Part shown: one piece after another, positions 44,911 through 49,091 of the stretch | How the letters are laid out: the number at the start of each line of letters is the position of its first letter | Numbering within the stretch: the stretch's first letter is position 1 | Assembly: GCA_964610025.1 (NCBI GenBank) | Contig: CAZSTX010000009.1 | Span: 1-49,091, forward strand | Length of the DNA: 49,091 nt | Source: UBA5266 sp964610025 | Lineage (GTDB): Bacteria > Bacteroidota > Bacteroidia > Bacteroidales > WCHB1-69 | Direction of reading: 5' to 3' | Made by a program: the position numbers and the translations under genes | The notes under the pieces: model-generated | Database searches by the model: none | What the model saw: the letters and a program-made list of their open reading frames with translations, nothing else | Told to the model about the DNA's origin: nothing

Positions 44911-45228
44911 CTATTTTTTTTCAATAGTATCGCTTTCGTCATTCTGCTGAAACGATTGCATACCGTTTTCTTTGGTTTGAACAAATGAAATAACTTCATT
45001 CAACTCATCATTAAAACTAAGAATATCTTTAATATGAAGAAATATTTTATGTTTTTCATAAAAAAACACTCCTTTATTTTCATCAAATCGACGTTTACTT
45101 TCTGTAATAGTTAAGTAATGCTCGCTGTTCTTAGTTTCTTTCAAATCAAAAAAATAAGTTCGCTTTCCTGCTCTTAATACTCTTGAAAATACTTCTGTTT
45201 TTGCTTTATTTTCTTCTTTTTCTTCCAT
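44911..45228 (-). CDS. DUF3276 (PUR-alpha-like nucleic-acid-binding) protein
   Basis: The 105-residue protein has a single PUR-type repeat: SRVLRAGKRTYFFDLKETKN (15-34), then YLTITESKRRF and KHKIFLHIKDILSFNDEL. A Gln/Asp/Glu-rich tail follows. The family binds single-stranded DNA or RNA in related spirochaete proteins (BpuR) and is almost universal in Bacteroidetes. Here it is a single-gene unit with a -7 box 38 bp upstream, converging on the glycan cluster. Confidence 0.85.
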   Translation of the reverse strand: MEEKEENKAKTEVFSRVLRAGKRTYFFDLKETKNSEHYLTITESKRRFDENKGVFFYEKHKIFLHIKDILSFNDELNEVISFVQTKENGMQSFQQNDESDTIEKK

Positions 45229-45266
45229 AACTACCTTTTTTTTTCTTTTCTAATTCAATTGTTTTG

Positions 45267-45274
45267 CAAAAATA
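45267..45274 (-). promoter_or_regulatory. Bacteroidetes -7 box for DUF3276 gene
   Basis: The minus strand reads TATTTTTG 38 bp upstream of the ATG at 45228. Confidence 0.6.
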
Positions 45275-45636
45275 AAATTTTTTTTAACTATTTTTCAATA
45301 AAATTTAAAAATAACAAAAATAAAATTTAATTCGCTGTATTTCAAGTGAAATAATTTTATTTTTTTTCTAAAAAATAAGCAAAACCTCTCAAAACAATAG
45401 AAATTGTGCTAAATTTCACTTTTAATACCTTAACTGCAAATAATTTTAACAGTATATTTATTCATATTTCGGTTGATAAAATTGAAAAATACTTTAGATT
45501 TTGTGTGTTCTGTATGTGTGCTAAAGTTTTTTATTTTGAAAAGTACTATTTATACTAAGTTAAAAACAAAACATTAATATTTATAGTACAAACTTACGAT
45601 AGTTTATATTTTGTCTTAATTGTAGCTAATAGTAAC
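45275..45636. other. AT-rich gap without a recognisable gene
   Basis: About 360 bp with no supported gene. It holds a 14-bp palindrome ATTTCA-AG-TGAAAT (45339-45352). Its right half recurs inverted at 45413-45421 as ATTTCACTT. These could be operator half-sites for the DUF3276 promoter, but the surrounding AT-richness makes chance possible. I see no RNA gene. Confidence 0.4.
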
Positions 45637-45671
45637 AAAAAAAAAGTTTGCACACTTAAGCACAAACTTTT
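45637..45671 (-). terminator. Intrinsic terminator of rpmB
   Basis: On the minus strand AAAAGTTTG pairs with CAAACTTTT (9 bp, 12-nt loop), followed by more T in an unbroken run of nine. It lies 41 bp after the rpmB stop and leaves no room for rpmG. Confidence 0.75.
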
Positions 45672-45712
45672 ATCGAAAAGCAATATAAAATATACGTTTA
45701 CAGCATATAGCA

Positions 45713-45949
45713 TTAATAAATAATGCCTTTATCGTATGCTTTTTTTAAAGAATTTAAAACGCCATTTTTATTAATATACTTAATTCCTTTGGCAGAAACT
45801 TTTAATATAACCCATTCGTCTGTTTCAGGGATATAAAATTTTTTCTCCTGTAAATTAGGATAAAATCTTCTTTTTGTTTTTATATTAGAATGAGAAACAT
45901 TGTTTCCTACCATTACTTTTTTTCCTGTAATCATACAAATTCTTGACAT
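45713..45949 (-). CDS. rpmB: 50S ribosomal protein L28
   Basis: The 78-residue L28 starts MSRICMITGKKVMVGNNVSHSN in two conserved pieces (ICMITGKK and GNNVSHSNIKTKRRF) and ends VLNSLKKAYDKGIIY. Only the first Cys (C5) of the zinc-type motif is present. It has its own -7 box and terminator. In many Bacteroidetes rpmB is followed by rpmG (L33) and a DUF4295 gene; neither is present here. Confidence 0.95.
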   Translation of the reverse strand: MSRICMITGKKVMVGNNVSHSNIKTKRRFYPNLQEKKFYIPETDEWVILKVSAKGIKYINKNGVLNSLKKAYDKGIIY

Positions 45950-45994
45950 AATACGTGCTTTTTAAATCTTTCTAATCTTAATTTTTCAAGTCTG

Positions 45995-46002
45995 CAAAAG
46001 TA
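45995..46002 (-). promoter_or_regulatory. Bacteroidetes -7 box for rpmB
   Basis: The minus strand reads TACTTTTG 46 bp upstream of the rpmB ATG. Confidence 0.6.
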
Positions 46003-46042
46003 CTCTTTTTTTCAATATCTTTTGCAATTTCAGTATATTTTT

Positions 46043-47416
46043 TTATTTTTTCATCATTTCAGTGAAATAACGATAAAAATACGGGATAGTTTCTATGCCT
46101 TTATAAAATTGTTCTAAAGGATAATTTTCATTAGGCGAATGGATAGCGTCGGCTCCTAAGCCAAAACCCATTAGAATAGTTTTTACTCCTAATATTTTTT
46201 CAAATCCTGCAATAATAGGAATGCTTCCGCCACTACGCGTCGGTACGGGTTGCTTTCCATAAACAGTTTCAAAAGCTTTTTCAGCAGCTTTATAAGCTAT
46301 TGTATCAATAGGTGTTGCATAGCTATCGCCTCCATGTAAAAACTTGACTTCTACTTTTACACAAGCTGGAGCTTTTTGTTCAAAATAGCGTTTAAACTGC
46401 TCTCCTATTTTATTAAAATCTTGATTAGGTACCAATCGTGTAGAAATTTTAGCTTGAGCAACAGAGGGAATAACTGTCTTTGCTCCTTCTCCAATATAAC
46501 CACCCCAAATACCACAAACATCGAAAGTTGGTCGTATGCCTGCACGCTCATTAGTAGTGAAGCCTGCCTCGCCACAAACCTCATCTATGGCTAATTCTTT
46601 TTTATAATCTTCTAAATCAAAGGGAGCTTTTCCCATTAATTTTCTTTCATAATCAGAAACTTCTAACACATCTTCATAAAAATTAGGAATGGTAATATGA
46701 CGATTTTCGTCTACCATGTCGGCTATCATTTCACACAATATATTAATAGGATTAGCGACAGCACCTCCATACAATCCTGAATGCAAATCGCGATTAGCCC
46801 CTGTTACTTTCACTTCCCAATAACTTAAGCCACGCAATCCTGTTGTAATAGAAGGAATATCGGGTGCTATCATACTAGTATCCGAAACTAATATAATATC
46901 TGATTGTAACATTTTTTTATTTTTCTCGCAAAAATCATATAGATTTATAGAACCTATTTCCTCCTCTCCTTCTATCATAAATTTCACGTTACAAGGCAAT
47001 TGATTGGTTTGAATCATATATTCAAAAGCTTTGGCGTGCATAAACGACTGTCCTTTATCATCATCGGCACCACGTGCCCATATTTTACCTTCTTTTACAA
47101 TAGGTTCAAAAGGAGGAGTATTCCATAACTTCCAAGGATCGGCAGGCATCACATCGTAATGTCCATAGACTAATATAGTTGGTAAATCTTTAGAAATTAT
47201 TTTTTCGGCATAAACTACCGGATTACCTTTAGTAGGCATAACTTTACAACTATCTACTCCCGCTTCTAATAAATATTGTTTCCATTTTTCAGCACAATGC
47301 TCCATATCTAATGTATGATCTGCTATTGAACTAATAGATGGAATACGTATTAATTCAAATAACTCTTCTAAAAATCTCTTTTTGTTCTTTTCGATATAAC
47401 TTTTTAAATCTTTCAT
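46043..47416 (-). CDS. M20-family dipeptidase
   Basis: The 457-residue zinc peptidase fits the M20 dipeptidase/CNDP group that cleaves dipeptides in the cytosol. Metal-site motifs are YGHYDVMPADPW (84-95; H86, D88), RGADDDKGQ (115-123) and EGEEEIGS (149-156), where a Glu is the general base. A lid domain lies at about 190-320, and SGGSIPI near 400 belongs to the C-terminal part. No signal peptide is present. It follows purA by 35 bp and probably shares its promoter. Confidence 0.92.
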   Translation of the reverse strand: MKDLKSYIEKNKKRFLEELFELIRIPSISSIADHTLDMEHCAEKWKQYLLEAGVDSCKVMPTKGNPVVYAEKIISKDLPTILVYGHYDVMPADPWKLWNTPPFEPIVKEGKIWARGADDDKGQSFMHAKAFEYMIQTNQLPCNVKFMIEGEEEIGSINLYDFCEKNKKMLQSDIILVSDTSMIAPDIPSITTGLRGLSYWEVKVTGANRDLHSGLYGGAVANPINILCEMIADMVDENRHITIPNFYEDVLEVSDYERKLMGKAPFDLEDYKKELAIDEVCGEAGFTTNERAGIRPTFDVCGIWGGYIGEGAKTVIPSVAQAKISTRLVPNQDFNKIGEQFKRYFEQKAPACVKVEVKFLHGGDSYATPIDTIAYKAAEKAFETVYGKQPVPTRSGGSIPIIAGFEKILGVKTILMGFGLGADAIHSPNENYPLEQFYKGIETIPYFYRYFTEMMKK

Positions 47417-47451
47417 ATTTTTTTTAATATTTTTTTATTTATTATACTTGT

Positions 47452-48729
47452 TTATTGCAAAATGATATTATCTTTACGATCTGGACCTATCGATACTAAA
47501 AATATTTTTTGGTTTAAATATTTTTCTATGTATTTAATATAAGCGGCTAAGTTAGCAGGCATAGATGTAGGCGAAAGCGTTTGTTTCCAACCTGAAATAG
47601 ATTGATATACAGGTGATATATTACGGGTTAAGTCGAAAGGTATTTCTTGTGTTACTTTTCCATTAATATTATATTCTGTACATATTTTAATACTTTCCAA
47701 ATCGTTGAGCACATCTACTTTTGTTATTATCAAATCAGTAACTCCATTTATCATACATGCATATTTTAACAAAGGCAAATCTATCCATCCACATCGGCGA
47801 GGACGTAAAGTTGTCGATCCATATTCATGACCTTTGTCGCGAAGATATGTTCCCATTTCATCGTCCAACTCTGTAGGGAATATACCTGCTCCCACTCTTG
47901 TACAATAAGCCTTAAACAATCCAAATACTTTTCCAATTTTTGAAGGACCCACACCCAAGCCAGCACAAGCAGCAGCAGTAATTGTATTAGAAGAAGTTAC
48001 ATAAGGATAAGTGCCAAAATCGACATCTAACAATGTTCCTTGCGCACCTTCAGCTAAAATAGTTTTTTGGGCTAACAAAGCATCGTTTATCATATATTCG
48101 GTCGAAACTAAATGATATGACATCAGTGTTTCAAGCGATGCTAACCATGCCAATTCATAGTCTTCAAAAGATAAACCTTCGATTTTCACCTCTGAATAAT
48201 CGAAATTCATATATGCTATTTGTCGCAAATGCTCTTGTTTAAGTGTATTGTATTTATTTTTAAAATCAGGCAGTAGAATATCGCCTACACGAATCCCTTT
48301 GCGTGATATTTTATCGGTATAAGTAGGACCTATTCCTTTGAGTGTTGAACCAATTTTTTTATCTCCTAATAAAGATTCGTTAGCATGATCGAGTAAACGA
48401 TGCGTTGGCAAAATTAAATTTGAACGTACTGATATAAAAAGTTTGTTTTTTACATCAGTATAAGAAGCTATCGATTTTATTTCTTTATTTACAAGCACAT
48501 AAGGGTCAATAACTACCCCATTTCCAATTATGTTTTTCGTGTTTTCTCTAAAAATACCAGATGGAATAGTATGCAATATAAATTTTTGAGAATCAAAAAT
48601 CAAGGTATGACCTGCGTTAGGTCCTCCCTGAAAACGTGCAACTATATCGTAAGTAGGTGTTAGCACATCAATTGCTTTACCTTTACCTTCGTCTCCCCAT
48701 TGTAAGCCTATTAAAACATCAACTTTCAT
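47452..48729 (-). CDS. purA: Adenylosuccinate synthase
   Basis: PurA (425 residues) joins IMP and aspartate using GTP, the first committed step to AMP. IGLQWGDEGKGKAIDVL (7-23) is the signature, with catalytic Asp13. GPNAGHT (36-42) carries the second catalytic residue, and EGAQGTLLDVDFGTYPYVT (about 226-244) follows. RPRRCGWIDL lies in the nucleotide-binding part. The length and start agree with the family. A TATTTTTG box lies 46 bp upstream. Confidence 0.97.
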   Translation of the reverse strand: MKVDVLIGLQWGDEGKGKAIDVLTPTYDIVARFQGGPNAGHTLIFDSQKFILHTIPSGIFRENTKNIIGNGVVIDPYVLVNKEIKSIASYTDVKNKLFISVRSNLILPTHRLLDHANESLLGDKKIGSTLKGIGPTYTDKISRKGIRVGDILLPDFKNKYNTLKQEHLRQIAYMNFDYSEVKIEGLSFEDYELAWLASLETLMSYHLVSTEYMINDALLAQKTILAEGAQGTLLDVDFGTYPYVTSSNTITAAACAGLGVGPSKIGKVFGLFKAYCTRVGAGIFPTELDDEMGTYLRDKGHEYGSTTLRPRRCGWIDLPLLKYACMINGVTDLIITKVDVLNDLESIKICTEYNINGKVTQEIPFDLTRNISPVYQSISGWKQTLSPTSMPANLAAYIKYIEKYLNQKIFLVSIGPDRKDNIILQ

Positions 48730-48775
48730 TATATATTTGTATTTATGATAATTTTATTAATTCCTAATTTATTTG

Positions 48776-48783
48776 CAAAAATA
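48776..48783 (-). promoter_or_regulatory. Bacteroidetes -7 box for purA-dipeptidase
   Basis: The minus strand reads TATTTTTG 46 bp upstream of the purA ATG. Confidence 0.6.
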
Positions 48784-49008
48784 CATAAAAATTTTTAAAA
48801 ATTTCACACAGACATATAAAAATTTATAATGGAACTCAACAATATCTTGACAAAAAAAAATGTTTTATATTTTTCTTTATTTATTAAAATAATAAGCGTG
48901 TGAAAACATTTAGTTTAGACGTGTATAAAGATAAAATTTTTGGGCTTATTATCTTACTATCCAGAATTTATTGGGAACATCAGTTTTACGCTTTTTTAAA
49001 ATTGAGTA
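48784..49008. other. AT-rich gap next to the right edge
   Basis: About 225 bp between purA and the truncated gene. It contains a 9-bp inverted repeat ATAATAAGC/GCTTATTAT (48889-48897 and 48944-48952) separated by 46 nt. No gene or clear terminator is seen. Confidence 0.35.
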
Positions 49009-49091
49009 TCATTTACCTTCTATCAGTTTTATTTCTTCATCTGTCAGCTCATAAAGCTCATAAATGATTTGGTTTATCTTATCTTCTGCAT
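49009..49091 (-). CDS. C-terminal end of a gene, resembling N6-adenine methylase / type IIG restriction enzyme
   Basis: The leftward frame entering from the right edge has 26 codons and a TGA at 49009-49011. It contains DKINQIIYELYELTDEEIKL and ends IEGK. This closely follows the typical last residues of TaqI-like or Eco57I-like DNA methylases and restriction enzymes (IDxxVYELYGLTxEEIxIVEG). The fragment is too short for certainty. If right, a restriction-modification gene lies just outside the window. Confidence 0.5.
   Translation of the reverse strand, partial: AEDKINQIIYELYELTDEEIKLIEGK

Noticed and set aside
48902..49063. Rightward open frame near the right edge starting with GTG
   Set aside because: It overlaps the better-supported leftward tail, has no recognisable domain or start signal, and looks like chance in AT-rich DNA.
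1..49091. CRISPR arrays, insertion sequences, prophage or integrase genes
   Set aside because: No regularly spaced repeats, transposase or integrase motifs, or phage structural genes were seen on either strand.

Overview
This window looks like a chromosomal segment of a low-G+C Bacteroidota, most likely an anaerobic or microaerophilic Bacteroidales-like lineage. The evidence is convergent. The DNA is strongly AT-rich. Translation starts almost never carry a Shine-Dalgarno sequence. Seventeen start regions carry a TAnnTTTG box, the -7 element of the Bacteroidetes sigma factor. Several small families largely confined to this phylum are present (DUF3098, DUF2795, the PUR-like DUF3276). Energy metabolism includes a ferredoxin-dependent 2-oxoacid oxidoreductase (KorAB). 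No species can be named from sequence inspection alone.

Layout, left half. The left edge cuts a secreted protein (1-183). Leftward genes follow: a C-terminal transketolase subunit, recO plus malic enzyme, and a DEDDh exonuclease plus RluA/RluD pseudouridine synthase. pyrG and folP run rightward (5.7-8.2 kb). A long leftward run follows from lysS through dnaB, pgk, rpe, an outer-membrane barrel and a secreted propeller-like protein (15.2-8.2 kb). Next is a leftward MATE exporter / cytidylate-kinase-like / barrel operon (17.9-15.3 kb). A 680-bp gene-poor gap holds two 37-bp direct repeats around what looks like a decayed HTH regulator. Then come manA, korAB, and a lipoprotein thioredoxin/RseC pair.

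Layout, right half. uvrC (rightward) converges on and overlaps the ftsX-DUF3098-uppP operon. mazG plus a CapD/WbpM-type nucleotide-sugar enzyme and gltX-galE follow, all leftward. lipA-lipB-ThiF-like run rightward. One tRNA-Leu(CAA) lies leftward with its own promoter and terminator. DUF2795 is next. A rightward glycan cluster spans 36.1-44.8 kb. The window finishes with leftward DUF3276, rpmB, and purA plus an M20 dipeptidase. The extreme right edge holds the last 26 codons of a leftward gene whose C-terminus resembles N6-adenine methylase / type IIG restriction enzymes.

How the genes work together. Most of the window is housekeeping: nucleotide synthesis (pyrG, purA), folate, tRNA charging, replication and repair, glycolysis and pentose phosphate, lipoylation, envelope growth (uppP, ftsX). 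The main accessory block is 36.1-44.8 kb. rfbF, rfbG and rfbH make CDP-4-keto-3,6-dideoxyglucose. An RmlC-like epimerase and a short-chain reductase follow, an arrangement expected for an ascarylose-type CDP-3,6-dideoxyhexose. Two GT2 enzymes and a GT-C membrane transferase with a TPR tail would then move sugars onto a surface glycan or exported protein. The WbpM-like, GalE and ManA enzymes elsewhere supply other sugar nucleotides. I see no CRISPR array, insertion sequence, integrase or prophage. No clearly new multi-gene system is proven. The best candidates are the ascarylose-like cluster with its GT-C partner and the E1-like protein in the lipoate operon.
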